Assembly (NCBI GenBank): GCA_028687585.1 | Contig: JAQTZV010000035.1 | Coordinates: 1 to 56,845 of the forward strand | Source: Desulfuromonadaceae bacterium | GTDB taxonomy: Bacteria > Desulfobacterota > Desulfuromonadia > Geobacterales > Pseudopelobacteraceae | DNA length: 56,845 bases | Direction of reading: 5' to 3' | Shown here: positions 1 to 8,967 of the stretch, one piece after another | Layout of the letters: each line of letters starts with the position of its first letter | How positions within the stretch are numbered: the first letter of the stretch is position 1 | The notes under the pieces: model-generated | The model's input: the letters and a program-made list of their open reading frames with translations, nothing else | The model's database searches: none | Told to the model about the DNA's origin: nothing | Translations under genes and position numbers: made by a program

Positions 1-4
1 AGCA

Positions 5-52
5 AACACAAAACCAAGAAGCCACTGTGTGGACAGGCACGGGAAGGCTTCT
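5..52 (-). terminator. Possible terminator hairpin after the leftmost operon
   Basis: AGAAGCC at 17-23 can pair with GGCTTCT at 46-52, with a smaller CTGT/ACAG pairing inside. On the minus strand the hairpin is followed by a T-rich tail. It lies about 125 bases beyond the stop codon of the last gene of the leftmost unit. The stem is short and the T-run is broken, so this is a weak call. Nothing else is evident in positions 1-176. Confidence 0.3.
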
Positions 53-176
53 CTTGAAAAGAAATAATCACTTTCGGGTGTGTTTCATTTTAACATCCCG
101 GTCTTTCATGAAACTTTTGACACTATCCGTTAGTTGACAATTTCAGTTACTTTATTAACAGTCATAGCTTGTATGA

Positions 177-2765
177 CTAGCTCCTACCACGAAGCATGGG
201 TTGAGGTTCACATTGCTCCTTGTCAGGACAGTACGTGCACTCTTCCAACTGATGTTTCGGAACTTCATCCCAGGAAGTGTTTGAAAAACCGGAGCGGGTA
301 TAGAACGGAACCGCTTCGCCACGTGCCACTAAAATGGTGGACTTATCAGCCGGCAATACCTGATTCATAAGATGGCGCCCCACCCCTTGACCGCGATATT
401 TTTCAGCAACAACAATCGGACGGACCAGAACTTTGTCCTGACATTCTTCAAGGCGGACACACGCCATAATCCCTTCCTGGCCAATGAGAAGCGAAAATTC
501 CTCAACTGGAATGGCGGAGCAGTCCATATCATTCGCAGCAAGCAATGCCATGAGCTCTTCCCGGTCTTCAGCGCCAGCAGTTCGCACTACTGTCTTTGCC
601 AGATCAACAGCTTTATAAACCCAACAGGGAATTGAGCGAAAACTCCATTGTCCAAGGATGGGGTCGCACAATTTGGTATCGGCCGAGGTTAGAACGTTAG
701 CATTTGCCTCCCACATGCCGCCCAGTTCCGGTTCAGCCGCAGGCTGTTCGGGGTACCACCATCCAAGTTCCACACTCACTGCGTTAGGAAACATATCAAC
801 CAGCAATAACCTGTGCCTGATACGCCCCTGCGCCGTCTCAATCAAGATTGAGTCTCCATCATTCAGTCCGAATGAATGTGCGGTTTCAGCGCACATTTCC
901 GCATGAGGTTGGGGATGCCGGTTGCGCAGACTTTTCACCTGCCGGAATTCTGAGGAATAGTAGGGTTGTTTTCGTACACCGGTAATCAACATAAGATCTT
1001 TTTCTACATCAACATGAGGAGCGTTGACGTATGCAGGCAAAGGGTCGTGCCCTGCCTCTGCCAGCAGCCGGGAATACAGTTCAATCTTCCCGCTTGGTGT
1101 GGCAAAACCTTGATACTTGTATTTCATATAGACCGGTTCCGGGGCATAGAGGCCGACTTCACGAAACTCATCCCACGTGGTTCCCGCGGGAGAGAGCACA
1201 TCATTCATGGCGTTTTCGAAAGAGTCCCACGGCCAGTATTCCTTCTGCCCGCAGCGCTTGCCCAACTCCATCCAGAATGCGAAATCTGACCGACGTTCAT
1301 ACATCGGATCGATAGCCGGACCGCCACCGTACATGATATTGGCCACTCCGCCATTCATCTGCACGACTGACTGCTCGAATCCGCCCGTAACCGGAAGAAC
1401 GTAATCTGACAGCATTGCCGTCGGAGTCATGAACTTCTCTAGGTTGACCAGCAGGTCGAGCCCCTTTATTGCCTGATAGACCTGCTTCGTATTCGCCTGA
1501 CACAGGAGTGGATTGCTCGCCATGCAGATCAAGGCACGGATCGGATACGGCTTCCCTGTTATCATCGCCTTCCAGGCAAGATCGGGATGGGTTGATGTCA
1601 TATAACGTGCCGGCAATTGTTTGCCGTGAAGCATGGTTGAGCGCAGCATCTTCTCGTAACCATCATGCCGTTGCAGCGGGAATAGTCCTGCTCCTAGTTT
1701 TTTGTTTTTTTGCTCGTTGGACAACATATGGCTCAACTCAAGTTCCACTTCGGGAATAAAGTCAGAACGATCATTCAGCAGCGAACCACCAGGAACGTCT
1801 ATATTTCCGGTAACTGCACGCAACAGGGCAATTGACCGGAGGGTTTGGGTGCAATTGAACCCGCTTTGATCGATTCCCAGACCGGTAAATATCGACGCAG
1901 GCTTCGCAGTAGCGTACTGCCGGGCAATTGTGAAAATCTGCTCTTCAGGGATGCAGGTAATGGAGGAAACTTTGACAGGAGGATATTCCTTCACCCGCTC
2001 ACACAAAGCTTCAAATCCTGAGCACCAATTTTTGACAAACTGCTCGTCAAACAGATTCTCAGTGATTATGATATTGAGCATACCGAGGGCCAGAGCTCCA
2101 TCAGTTCCCGGCCTGAGGGATACCCACGTATCAGTTAATCGAGCTGTTTCGGTCCGGCGGGGATCAATGGCAATGATGTTGCCACCCTGCCGGGAATAGT
2201 CCTTAAGATTTTCCCAGAACATGGACCGATCCGACTCGGCGGGATTAATACCCCAGAGGATCACGCATTTTGTGACCTCGGGATTCAGTTCGTCATCGAT
2301 GGGCCAGCCGCAGGTAAGAGTGTTCACCCAGATGCGGGGGTTCCAGCAGACTATGCCCATACCAATGTTGTTGGGGGACCCCCAGAGGTTGAGAAAGCGG
2401 TGCATGGGCCAGTAAATCGTATGTGGTGCACTGATGCAGGTGGCCAAGGATTCGGCATTGAAACGAACCTTCAAATCAAGGAGACGCTCAGCGATTTCAG
2501 ACAATGCCTGATCCCAGGATATGCGCTCCCAGTCGCCGCTCCCCCGAATTCCAACACGTTTCATCGGATAGTTGATACGGCCAGGATGGTCCAGTATTTC
2601 CTTGTTGGCGGCAAAACGCCGGCACCTGCCCATAATCGCCTGATCGTAGGGATAGCGGTCAGTATCAGGTTTGATCTGGGCAATCGCCCCATCTTCAGCC
2701 ATAGAAACCTTGGCTCCGCAGAAATATCCGCAGAGCTGGCAGTTCGCCTTACGCACATCGGCCAT
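177..2765 (-). CDS. DMSO-reductase-family Mo/W-bisPGD oxidoreductase with a C-terminal GNAT acetyltransferase domain
   Basis: 862 residues from the ATG at 2765, chosen because GGGAGGA lies six bases upstream. An ATG 30 bases further upstream is in frame but lacks this site. The N-terminus has a [4Fe-4S] motif (CQLCGYFC, then GRCRRF) and ISWDQAL. The Mo/W ligand is probably the Cys in GIVCWNP, and DPRRTETA and RPGTDGALALG are cofactor-binding signatures. The last ~110 residues are not part of this family: they carry a GNAT acetyl-CoA motif (KYRGQGVGRHLM), FYTRSGF and a Cys-rich tail (CTYCPDKEQC). There is no Tat signal, so it is probably cytoplasmic. It overlaps the end of the radical SAM gene by 17 bases. 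Family assignment is firm. The substrate is unknown, and the role of the GNAT domain is not predictable. Confidence 0.9.
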   Translation of the reverse strand: MADVRKANCQLCGYFCGAKVSMAEDGAIAQIKPDTDRYPYDQAIMGRCRRFAANKEILDHPGRINYPMKRVGIRGSGDWERISWDQALSEIAERLLDLKVRFNAESLATCISAPHTIYWPMHRFLNLWGSPNNIGMGIVCWNPRIWVNTLTCGWPIDDELNPEVTKCVILWGINPAESDRSMFWENLKDYSRQGGNIIAIDPRRTETARLTDTWVSLRPGTDGALALGMLNIIITENLFDEQFVKNWCSGFEALCERVKEYPPVKVSSITCIPEEQIFTIARQYATAKPASIFTGLGIDQSGFNCTQTLRSIALLRAVTGNIDVPGGSLLNDRSDFIPEVELELSHMLSNEQKNKKLGAGLFPLQRHDGYEKMLRSTMLHGKQLPARYMTSTHPDLAWKAMITGKPYPIRALICMASNPLLCQANTKQVYQAIKGLDLLVNLEKFMTPTAMLSDYVLPVTGGFEQSVVQMNGGVANIMYGGGPAIDPMYERRSDFAFWMELGKRCGQKEYWPWDSFENAMNDVLSPAGTTWDEFREVGLYAPEPVYMKYKYQGFATPSGKIELYSRLLAEAGHDPLPAYVNAPHVDVEKDLMLITGVRKQPYYSSEFRQVKSLRNRHPQPHAEMCAETAHSFGLNDGDSILIETAQGRIRHRLLLVDMFPNAVSVELGWWYPEQPAAEPELGGMWEANANVLTSADTKLCDPILGQWSFRSIPCWVYKAVDLAKTVVRTAGAEDREELMALLAANDMDCSAIPVEEFSLLIGQEGIMACVRLEECQDKVLVRPIVVAEKYRGQGVGRHLMNQVLPADKSTILVARGEAVPFYTRSGFSNTSWDEVPKHQLEECTYCPDKEQCEPQPMLRGRS

Positions 2766-4068
2766 GGCGATTCCTCCCACCGTGCGGATAGACACGCTTA
2801 CCGCTGCCGTCCGTCAGATGATAGACACAAAACGGAATGGATGTACCGTCGGTAACGGTGACCGCCAGATTACAGCCGCGGGCACGCTCCAGATCCATAG
2901 TCCAGGCATCCATGTATTCCATGATCAGGATGGGGAGAGTGCAGACCGTATCAGGGTTTTCAGCCAATCTAGCAATGATGTCCTGGAAAGCGGCCCCTTG
3001 AGGACTGCTCCGGTCGATGAGGCGCCGATATTCGTCTTCACCCAATTGCCGGGTGAATGGTTCAAAGTTGTCAGCCGTGCCAATGAGGACTGTGGAGCCA
3101 TAACAGAGAGGGTGACTGCTCCCGACCGGCCAAAAATCATCCACTGTGATTTTTCCATCACTCTGTTCTGCAATAAGGCCCGCCACATCTGCAATAGAGA
3201 GGTGTTTCACGTTCTGGACGGTAAACCTGCCCGATACAAATGCCGGCTGCAGTGCCAAACCTTTTATAGCATCAGGATTAGCCATACAAAATTTGATGAG
3301 ATCACCAAGTTCATGATCATTTACACCCTTGACGATCGCAACGGAAAGGATGACCGGAATGCCTACCTGAGCGCAGTTATCAATAGCCTGCATTTTAATT
3401 CCCAAGAGATCACGACCTCTCAGCTGTATCGTTGTTTTCGGCGCTAAACCGTCGAATTGAAGGTAGACATTTGTAAGTCCGGCCTTTTTGAGGCTCCGCA
3501 GATACTCAATATCAGTGCCGATAACCAGCCCGTTTGTATTGAGCTCAACGGCTTCGAATCCGATCTGCCGGGCCATCTCGAAGATCTGCGGCAAATCCTC
3601 GCGTATGGTCGGCTCGCCACCTGTTATCTGGATGGGCAGATTCTGCCCATCGAAACGAAGGATCGACTCGAACATGTGCCGCAACTCATTCATTGTTGGA
3701 TCCGCAGGGATGTCGCCATCGAACATGAAGCAGACGGGGCAGGCTAAATTGCAGCGCCAGGTTACTTCCACTTCCGGTAGAGTGATGCTCCGTTCATGCC
3801 CCGGGCAGAGTCCGCAATCATGGGGACAGCCTTTGGTTGATGCGGTTTGAGGAGTACGGGCGACTGCCGGCACAGCCATCCCGGAATACCATTTGTACCG
3901 CTGAGCATCAGGCCAGATATAGACATCGAAAACGCCATGTTCAGGACATTCCTTATGCATGCGAACTTCGGCATCACCGGTTTCATAGATGACCGCCGGC
4001 AGCTGCACCAGACAGGTCGGGCAAACGCTCTCCGTTTTCCGGATTATGGTGTGGCCGGCAACAGTCAT
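2749..4068 (-). CDS. Radical SAM enzyme of the tetraether-synthase-like (MJ0619) type
   Basis: 439 residues. An N-terminal Cys region (CPTC, KECPEHG) and CPHDCGLCPGHE precede the radical SAM motif CNLACPVC (CxxxCxxC). ITGGEPTIRED follows, the usual SAM-binding Gly-rich segment, and IPFCVYH lies near the C-terminus. The order 'CPxDCGLCP, short spacer, CNLxCPxC' is, from memory, characteristic of the MJ0619/Tes family. Its archaeal members couple lipid chains in tetraether synthesis and its bacterial members are linked to membrane-spanning lipids or are uncharacterised. The start codon overlaps the preceding gene by four bases (ATGA), so translation is probably coupled. A lipid or hydrophobic substrate is plausible but is inference. 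A cofactor-modifying role for the neighbouring Mo enzyme is an alternative. Confidence 0.82.
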   Translation of the reverse strand: MTVAGHTIIRKTESVCPTCLVQLPAVIYETGDAEVRMHKECPEHGVFDVYIWPDAQRYKWYSGMAVPAVARTPQTASTKGCPHDCGLCPGHERSITLPEVEVTWRCNLACPVCFMFDGDIPADPTMNELRHMFESILRFDGQNLPIQITGGEPTIREDLPQIFEMARQIGFEAVELNTNGLVIGTDIEYLRSLKKAGLTNVYLQFDGLAPKTTIQLRGRDLLGIKMQAIDNCAQVGIPVILSVAIVKGVNDHELGDLIKFCMANPDAIKGLALQPAFVSGRFTVQNVKHLSIADVAGLIAEQSDGKITVDDFWPVGSSHPLCYGSTVLIGTADNFEPFTRQLGEDEYRRLIDRSSPQGAAFQDIIARLAENPDTVCTLPILIMEYMDAWTMDLERARGCNLAVTVTDGTSIPFCVYHLTDGSGKRVYPHGGRNRHGRCA

Positions 4069-4307
4069 CCTATTCTGCGCCTCTCATCCAGGACAAAATC
4101 CGCGTTGTAACCACCCACCTCATCTTTGTTTGCCAGCACGAACACATAAAAAAGCGTAGCGGCTGCAGAGGCTGCCGCAGCCGCAATGACGATAAGTATG
4201 GCCGGTGAGTGAACGTCTACATAGAGAGTTGCCGCGTACACAAAGTAGATTTGTATAAGGATGACGACCGCTGAATAGACTGTTTTTATCTTCGTGGAAA
4301 TTGGCAT
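4065..4307 (-). CDS. Small membrane protein of a Mo enzyme operon
   Basis: 80 residues with two hydrophobic segments (about residues 8-27 and 32-57, the second very Ala-rich) and a charged C-terminus ending DERRRIG. I recognise no family. It follows the cytochrome b gene by two bases and overlaps the radical SAM gene by four bases, so it is part of the operon. It may be an accessory or anchor subunit of the membrane Mo complex. GAGGGG lies about ten bases before the ATG. Confidence 0.7.
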   Translation of the reverse strand: MPISTKIKTVYSAVVILIQIYFVYAATLYVDVHSPAILIVIAAAAASAAATLFYVFVLANKDEVGGYNADFVLDERRRIG

Positions 4308-4309
4308 GG

Positions 4310-5107
4310 CTACAGTAACCCCTCTGTGATCCTCTCACGCTTCATTTGACCGTAATTCCCATTCTGGGTGATGCTTCTGCCGATTGGAGCAACCATGATG
4401 TGCACAAACTTGCTGAAAGGGATGTAAGCGAAGAATGCCACCGTGACCGTGGCGTGAAAGGTCCAGACGGCCGCTGCAGCATTAGAACCGGAAAGATGCA
4501 GATTCTGTAAGACCGGTGCGAGGTTACCGCCGATAAATGAATAGGAGATAAAAGGGTCGTTCGGCTCTATCGAGAGACGAAAAGCCTCCGTCAGAAATCC
4601 GGTCAGCGTCACCACCCAGAGCAATACGATCAATTTGATATCAATCAGGGTGCGTTCCTGCTTAGCAAATATGATCCGGTGAATCAGCCCTGCCGTAAGC
4701 CCCAGGAGCAGTACGGCCCCGCTCAGTTCCATGCAAAACTTCAGGAACGCACGCCCAGGGCCGCTGATAAAATACTCGTAATGGAGATAATGATGCATGT
4801 AGTGACCAAAGACCGTGTAGATGCAGTCAAAGAAAAAGAGAACCATGAAGCCGAAAAAGATCAGGGAGTGACGCGACCAGAGAAATGTGGATCTGTTTTT
4901 TATCCGGTTCTGCATCACAGCTTCATTGATGATGGTAGACACCTCCGGCATTGTCACGACCGGGTCTATGGCACCATTTACTTCCTGCACCCGCCTGTTT
5001 ACCCAGACGATGTAGTAGATCTTCAGAAAGACGTTCTTATAGGCGCCGATCATGAACAGCGTGCTGGCAACTATAATGAGAGACCAGAAGTAGGTGAATT
5101 TATCCAT
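4310..5107 (-). CDS. NarI-like membrane cytochrome b subunit
   Basis: 265 residues with about five transmembrane segments (roughly 5-25, 80-100, 125-147, 155-175, 210-235). Histidines sit in or next to the helices (WSRHSLI, GLIHRII, WTFHATV, KFVHIMV) and could bind heme b, as in the nitrate reductase gamma/DsrM type. In that family the subunit exchanges electrons with the quinone pool. It follows the four-cluster ferredoxin subunit by two bases and completes a catalytic/FeS/membrane triad. GAGGAG lies seven bases upstream of the ATG. The direction of electron flow cannot be read from sequence. Confidence 0.85.
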   Translation of the reverse strand: MDKFTYFWSLIIVASTLFMIGAYKNVFLKIYYIVWVNRRVQEVNGAIDPVVTMPEVSTIINEAVMQNRIKNRSTFLWSRHSLIFFGFMVLFFFDCIYTVFGHYMHHYLHYEYFISGPGRAFLKFCMELSGAVLLLGLTAGLIHRIIFAKQERTLIDIKLIVLLWVVTLTGFLTEAFRLSIEPNDPFISYSFIGGNLAPVLQNLHLSGSNAAAAVWTFHATVTVAFFAYIPFSKFVHIMVAPIGRSITQNGNYGQMKRERITEGLL

Positions 5108-5109
5108 GG

Positions 5110-5649
5110 TTACTTCTCCTCATGCCCCAGTATCACCTCGGCCTGCTTGTCATAGGAAAGACGCTCCGCCACAACCTGCTTGGAACGCAGTACCAGGTCT
5201 TCGATTCTCCCTGAGACGATGGCTTGCTGCGGGCAGATCTCCTCACAGGCCCGCTTGATTTTGCCGACAGGGCGCTCTTCACAGAAAGTGCACTTCTCCA
5301 TCCGCCCCTTTACACCCATTTGCGGAGCACCAAAGGGACAGGCCCACAGGCAGAGCATACAGCCGACACAACGACTCTGGTCAACGGTGACACCGCCTGA
5401 ATCTTCTTCTTTACTGATGGCCTGTCGAGGGCAGGCCTTTTTACAGGGTGCTTCTGCACAGTGCATGCAGGCAAGTGAAGCATTAACCCCGGTAACCTCT
5501 GGGTAGGTGCCGCGGGTGAGACAGGAGACGTTACGCCACTTTACCGTCTGGACCGCGTTATTCCATACTTGGCAGGCTACCTCACAGGCGCGGCAGCCGA
5601 TACATTTTTCCTTGTCAAAATAAAAGCCGTATTGAGACATTTCGCTCAC
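5110..5649 (-). CDS. Four-cluster ferredoxin subunit (DmsB/NrfC type)
   Basis: 179 residues holding four cysteine groups: CIGCRACEVAC near the N-terminus, CMHCAEAPCKKACP, CVGCMLCLWACP and CTFCEERPVGK...CEEICP. This is the normal set for the electron-transfer subunit of DMSO-reductase-family complexes. It has no signal peptide. The gene starts immediately after the catalytic subunit's stop, with AGGTGAG upstream. It should link the Mo/W site of the catalytic subunit to the membrane cytochrome b. Confidence 0.92.
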   Translation of the reverse strand: MSEMSQYGFYFDKEKCIGCRACEVACQVWNNAVQTVKWRNVSCLTRGTYPEVTGVNASLACMHCAEAPCKKACPRQAISKEEDSGGVTVDQSRCVGCMLCLWACPFGAPQMGVKGRMEKCTFCEERPVGKIKRACEEICPQQAIVSGRIEDLVLRSKQVVAERLSYDKQAEVILGHEEK

Positions 5650-7746
5650 CTATATCTTTCTGATGTTTACCGTGCATTCATTGAAGCTGATGCCGCCGGA
5701 AACAGGATTCATTCTGGTTTCGAACAAGGGATTGATATGCGTCCCTTTGCCTCTGGCGAGAGTGCCGAAGCGCCGCCCGAATCCGTGACCATGTGGAACG
5801 CGTGCGACACCTGGCTGCACTGCCTCGCTGACCTTTGCCGATATGGTCGCCGAAGCCTGGGGAGAAGAAACTTCAACCCGGTCGCCATCGGCTATTCCCA
5901 GGCGACGAGCGTCATTGGTGTTCAGCTCCACCCAGTTTTCGCTGACTATCGACATAAGGTAGGGATTGTTCTGGGTATGAGTACCGCAATGATACTGCAT
6001 CTTGCAGTTGATCAGTTGGAACGGGTATTCGGCATCCGGCTTGATCCGGTGCTCTTCGCTAAATCCGGGCAAAGGGCTGTAGCCCATCTCTTCAAACAGG
6101 TTTGAATAGATTTCGAATTTTCCGGAAGGTGTTGCAAGACCGCCATCGGTCTTGAATTTGTGATAGCGGAGCTCACCCTCCCAGACCCCTTTCTCTTTCA
6201 GTTCCTCATAGGTTACCGGCAGGAATGCAGTCTGCTTGCGAGCCCAATCTTCCCAGCTGTTCCACTGGAAGTACTCCCCGTAACCCATTTTTTCGGCAAG
6301 ACCTTTCATGATTTCATAGAGCGGCTTCGACTCGCCCAGCGGTTCGATCGCAGGCTGGGCAAAGACCACCTGAGGTCCAGCCCATAGACTCTCCCGAACT
6401 TCGGCACGTTCATAGGTAGAAGCCTCGGGGAGTACGAACTCCGACAGTTGCGCCGTCTCGCTCATGTAGATATCGATTGTTACGGATAAATCGACCGCCG
6501 CCATCATTTTTTCGAACAGGCGGGTATTGGGATCGCTCTGGGCCGGGTTGCAGATATGAAAAAACAGAGACTTTACCGGGTACGGGTTCCCTTCCAGTAC
6601 CGCTTCCGGCAGAAGCTGGGTCGGCATGTCCGGGGCCAATGGGTACCCCATGGCGGATCCCAGCGGAAGCTGCTCCGTTGCTGTTATCGCCTCTTCGGGA
6701 ATGTCGACCGGCATGTCGAGCGGGGCAAGCTCTTTTAGGATGAGGTTGCCCGGACCGTCAATATTACCGGTAATCACATTGAGCGCAAAAACAGTGCGTA
6801 ATGCGTCAAGGCCCGTGGTGTAGTTCACTAGCCCTTTCAAGCCATCCATAAGTGCCGGCTTGGTCAATGCAAATTCGTCGGCAACCGCGATGATGGTCTC
6901 CCTTGAGATACCGGTAATAGTTTCAGCCCATTTGGGTGTATATTCATTTGACAGGACATGCTCGGCAAACTCGCTGAATCCGTGCACCCACTCATCACAA
7001 AAGGCCTGATCATAACTTTTAGTTTCAATGATGTGGTAAGCCATGGCGAGCGCCAAAGCCCCGTCGGTACCCGGCTTGATCGGCAGCCAAAGATGAGCCT
7101 TTTCCGCCGTGCGGCTCCGGTTGGGATCCACAACTACCAGACGACAGCCCTTCTTCATTGATTCAAGAAGCTCACGATTTTCGTGCAGGGCTTCGTTGGG
7201 ACCGAACGGGTCTGCACCCCACAACATGACAAAGCGGCTGTTCGCATAATCCTTGACCGGAAGAGGATGGGCGAAAGTTTCCAGGGCAGCCAGTCGTCGA
7301 TCCTGATCGCAGGCTGCGCCATGACCAGAGAGATTGGGTGTCCCGTAGAGTTCTCCAAACAGCTTGTGCGTGAAGGTTTCGTTTGAATCAAGATGCCAGA
7401 GGTAGACGAGTGATTCCGGTCCGAATGCATCTTTGTTTGCTTTCAGTCGCGCAGCTATCTGGGTCAGCGCGTCGTCCCAGCTGATCCGCTCATGTACGCC
7501 CTGACTGTTTCTCTTCATCGGATACAGCAGGCGGTCAGAATCGCGACTTGAGTGAATACTGGATATGCCCTTTACGCACCTAGAGGTAGCATTTACTGCA
7601 TATTCATTACCCCGAACGTATTCGACCCTGCCATTTTTTACAAAGTTCTCAGTAGGACAATGCCACGGGCAGATCATGCACACGCCCGGAACCGTTTTAG
7701 TACCCCTGATCTCGTTAATCACATCACGCGTCATCTGTTCCGCCAT
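5650..7746 (-). CDS. DMSO-reductase-family catalytic subunit of a membrane-linked Mo/W complex
   Basis: 698 residues. The FeS motif is CMICPWHC plus SRCVKG. Then come ISWDDALTQ, a probable Cys metal ligand in GAACDQD, DPNRSRTAEKA and KPGTDGALALAM, and the C-terminal NAHR-type beta-barrel domain (VELNTNDARRLGIADGD). There is no Tat signal at the N-terminus, so the complex probably faces the cytoplasm like NarGHI. AAGGGGAAG lies before the ATG. It is the first gene of the catalytic/FeS/cytochrome b set and follows the metallo-beta-lactamase gene by 27 bases. The substrate is unknown. Confidence 0.92.
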   Translation of the reverse strand: MAEQMTRDVINEIRGTKTVPGVCMICPWHCPTENFVKNGRVEYVRGNEYAVNATSRCVKGISSIHSSRDSDRLLYPMKRNSQGVHERISWDDALTQIAARLKANKDAFGPESLVYLWHLDSNETFTHKLFGELYGTPNLSGHGAACDQDRRLAALETFAHPLPVKDYANSRFVMLWGADPFGPNEALHENRELLESMKKGCRLVVVDPNRSRTAEKAHLWLPIKPGTDGALALAMAYHIIETKSYDQAFCDEWVHGFSEFAEHVLSNEYTPKWAETITGISRETIIAVADEFALTKPALMDGLKGLVNYTTGLDALRTVFALNVITGNIDGPGNLILKELAPLDMPVDIPEEAITATEQLPLGSAMGYPLAPDMPTQLLPEAVLEGNPYPVKSLFFHICNPAQSDPNTRLFEKMMAAVDLSVTIDIYMSETAQLSEFVLPEASTYERAEVRESLWAGPQVVFAQPAIEPLGESKPLYEIMKGLAEKMGYGEYFQWNSWEDWARKQTAFLPVTYEELKEKGVWEGELRYHKFKTDGGLATPSGKFEIYSNLFEEMGYSPLPGFSEEHRIKPDAEYPFQLINCKMQYHCGTHTQNNPYLMSIVSENWVELNTNDARRLGIADGDRVEVSSPQASATISAKVSEAVQPGVARVPHGHGFGRRFGTLARGKGTHINPLFETRMNPVSGGISFNECTVNIRKI

Positions 7747-7773
7747 AAATCTTCCCCTTCGGCGCTTAAAATA

Positions 7774-8565
7774 TTAGATACCTGACAATGTCATTCGTAA
7801 TCCGTCATACGCCAGATTTACCCTGCCATCATATTTTGCGATCTCTCGTTCAAGGCGTTGGTTTGTCACCTGCTCGCTGTAGTGCATCGAAAGATGAGTC
7901 AAATATAATTTTTTCACATTTAATTCACAGCCGACATCTATTGCCTGTTGAACAGTGTGATGCTGATTCGGATACCAGTTTTCTCCATAGAACGTTGCAT
8001 CCAGAATCAACCTATCTATTTCTTTCAGTATCGCCTTAGTTTGATCAGGCAATGGTCCGGTATCCGGAATGTAGGCAACTTTGAAGCTTTTGTTTGCCAT
8101 CAGGAACCCAAATGTGCCTGGCGAATGCGATACACGTAACCCGGTAATGGAAAATCCTGATAAACAGAGGGGCTGCTCCGGCTCAATGATGGTTATATCC
8201 AACCATTCAGCCATTGAACCATGTGACTGCTCCAACTGCTCCATTGTATCCCTGCTCATAAATGCCGGTATTCTGCCCTTGAGATGAAACTTCGCATATA
8301 TTTCTAAATCGCCCAGCCCTGAGACGTGATCATGATGTGAATGCGTGAGAAACAAGCCGTCTATGCGTTTTATCTTCTCGCGCAGGAGCTGGCTCGATAT
8401 CTCCGGAGGCGCATCAATCAAATAATTATTTGCACCCGCAATCAGAACGGAACATCGTGTACGCCGAAACTGTGCTGATGCGTGTGCTTCGACACAAACC
8501 GGGCAGTCACAATAAAAAACCGGTACTCCGTTGCCTGCACCTGTTCCCAAAAACAGCAATTCCAT
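7774..8565 (-). CDS. Metallo-beta-lactamase-fold hydrolase, PhnP/PqqB-like
   Basis: 263 residues. The N-terminus has LGTGAGNGVPV followed by CDCPVC, an arrangement I associate with PhnP-like phosphodiesterases. The metal site is visible as THSHHDHVSGLGD, with further ligands in RVSHSPGTFG, IPDTG, ILDATF and YLTHLSMHY. It lies 15 bases after the zinc-ribbon gene and 27 bases before the Mo enzyme. The family is clear. Hydrolysis of a small phosphodiester, or a role in cofactor or substrate processing, is a guess. Confidence 0.85.
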   Translation of the reverse strand: MELLFLGTGAGNGVPVFYCDCPVCVEAHASAQFRRTRCSVLIAGANNYLIDAPPEISSQLLREKIKRIDGLFLTHSHHDHVSGLGDLEIYAKFHLKGRIPAFMSRDTMEQLEQSHGSMAEWLDITIIEPEQPLCLSGFSITGLRVSHSPGTFGFLMANKSFKVAYIPDTGPLPDQTKAILKEIDRLILDATFYGENWYPNQHHTVQQAIDVGCELNVKKLYLTHLSMHYSEQVTNQRLEREIAKYDGRVNLAYDGLRMTLSGI

Positions 8566-8580
8566 ATAACGGCACCTTAA

Positions 8581-8904
8581 TTAAATGGGAAGAATCTCAC
8601 CGCAACTTTTGCATACGTTATTTACCGGCAGTTCAGCCAGCTCCTTTGTAACCAGGTCAACCATTTCTTGAGTTATTTTCCCCCCTGACATCGGCCTTGC
8701 CTGCTTGAGAGTCATATTCATAGCTTGTTTGAAGCGGGGATCACCTGTCATGACAGAACAGTATTTTTCAAGGATTACTTTACCGTTCTCATTGGCCATG
8801 ATCTCAGACATTGCTGATTCAATTGAAAGCGGCAGCGGATTCATTTCTTCACACTTGGGACATCTAACCAGTCTTTTTTTTACCGATACGGGCCTGAAAC
8901 ACAT
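8581..8904 (-). CDS. Small protein with two CxxC pairs (probable zinc-binding), operon leader gene
   Basis: 107 residues. CPKC near residue 15 and CKSC near residue 99 bracket a helical middle part, so both ends may fold together on one metal ion. I do not recognise the family. It is the first gene behind the regulated promoter at 8968-8996, with AAAGGAG eight bases before the ATG. It may be a regulator, an assembly factor or a redox partner for the following Mo complex. There is no evidence to choose. Confidence 0.75.
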   Translation of the reverse strand: MCFRPVSVKKRLVRCPKCEEMNPLPLSIESAMSEIMANENGKVILEKYCSVMTGDPRFKQAMNMTLKQARPMSGGKITQEMVDLVTKELAELPVNNVCKSCGEILPI

Positions 8905-8935
8905 ATTGAGTACTCCTTTTCCTGGATTATTACTG

Positions 8936-8964
8936 CATTTTTAAGTGACACTTTTTAGTTAACT
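8936..8964 (-). promoter_or_regulatory. Operator copy A (shared regulon motif)
   Basis: On the minus strand the core at 8964-8942 reads AGTTAACT, AAAA, AGTGTCACTTA. It matches the motif found before three other units (AGTGCACT, four A/T bases, AGTNNCACTWA). The match continues on the gene-proximal side: on the plus strand CATTTTT runs directly into the motif, as in copies B and C. It lies just downstream of the -10 box and would overlap the transcription start. It is six bases further downstream of its -35 box than the other copies. Confidence 0.7.
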
Positions 8965-8967
8965 TTT

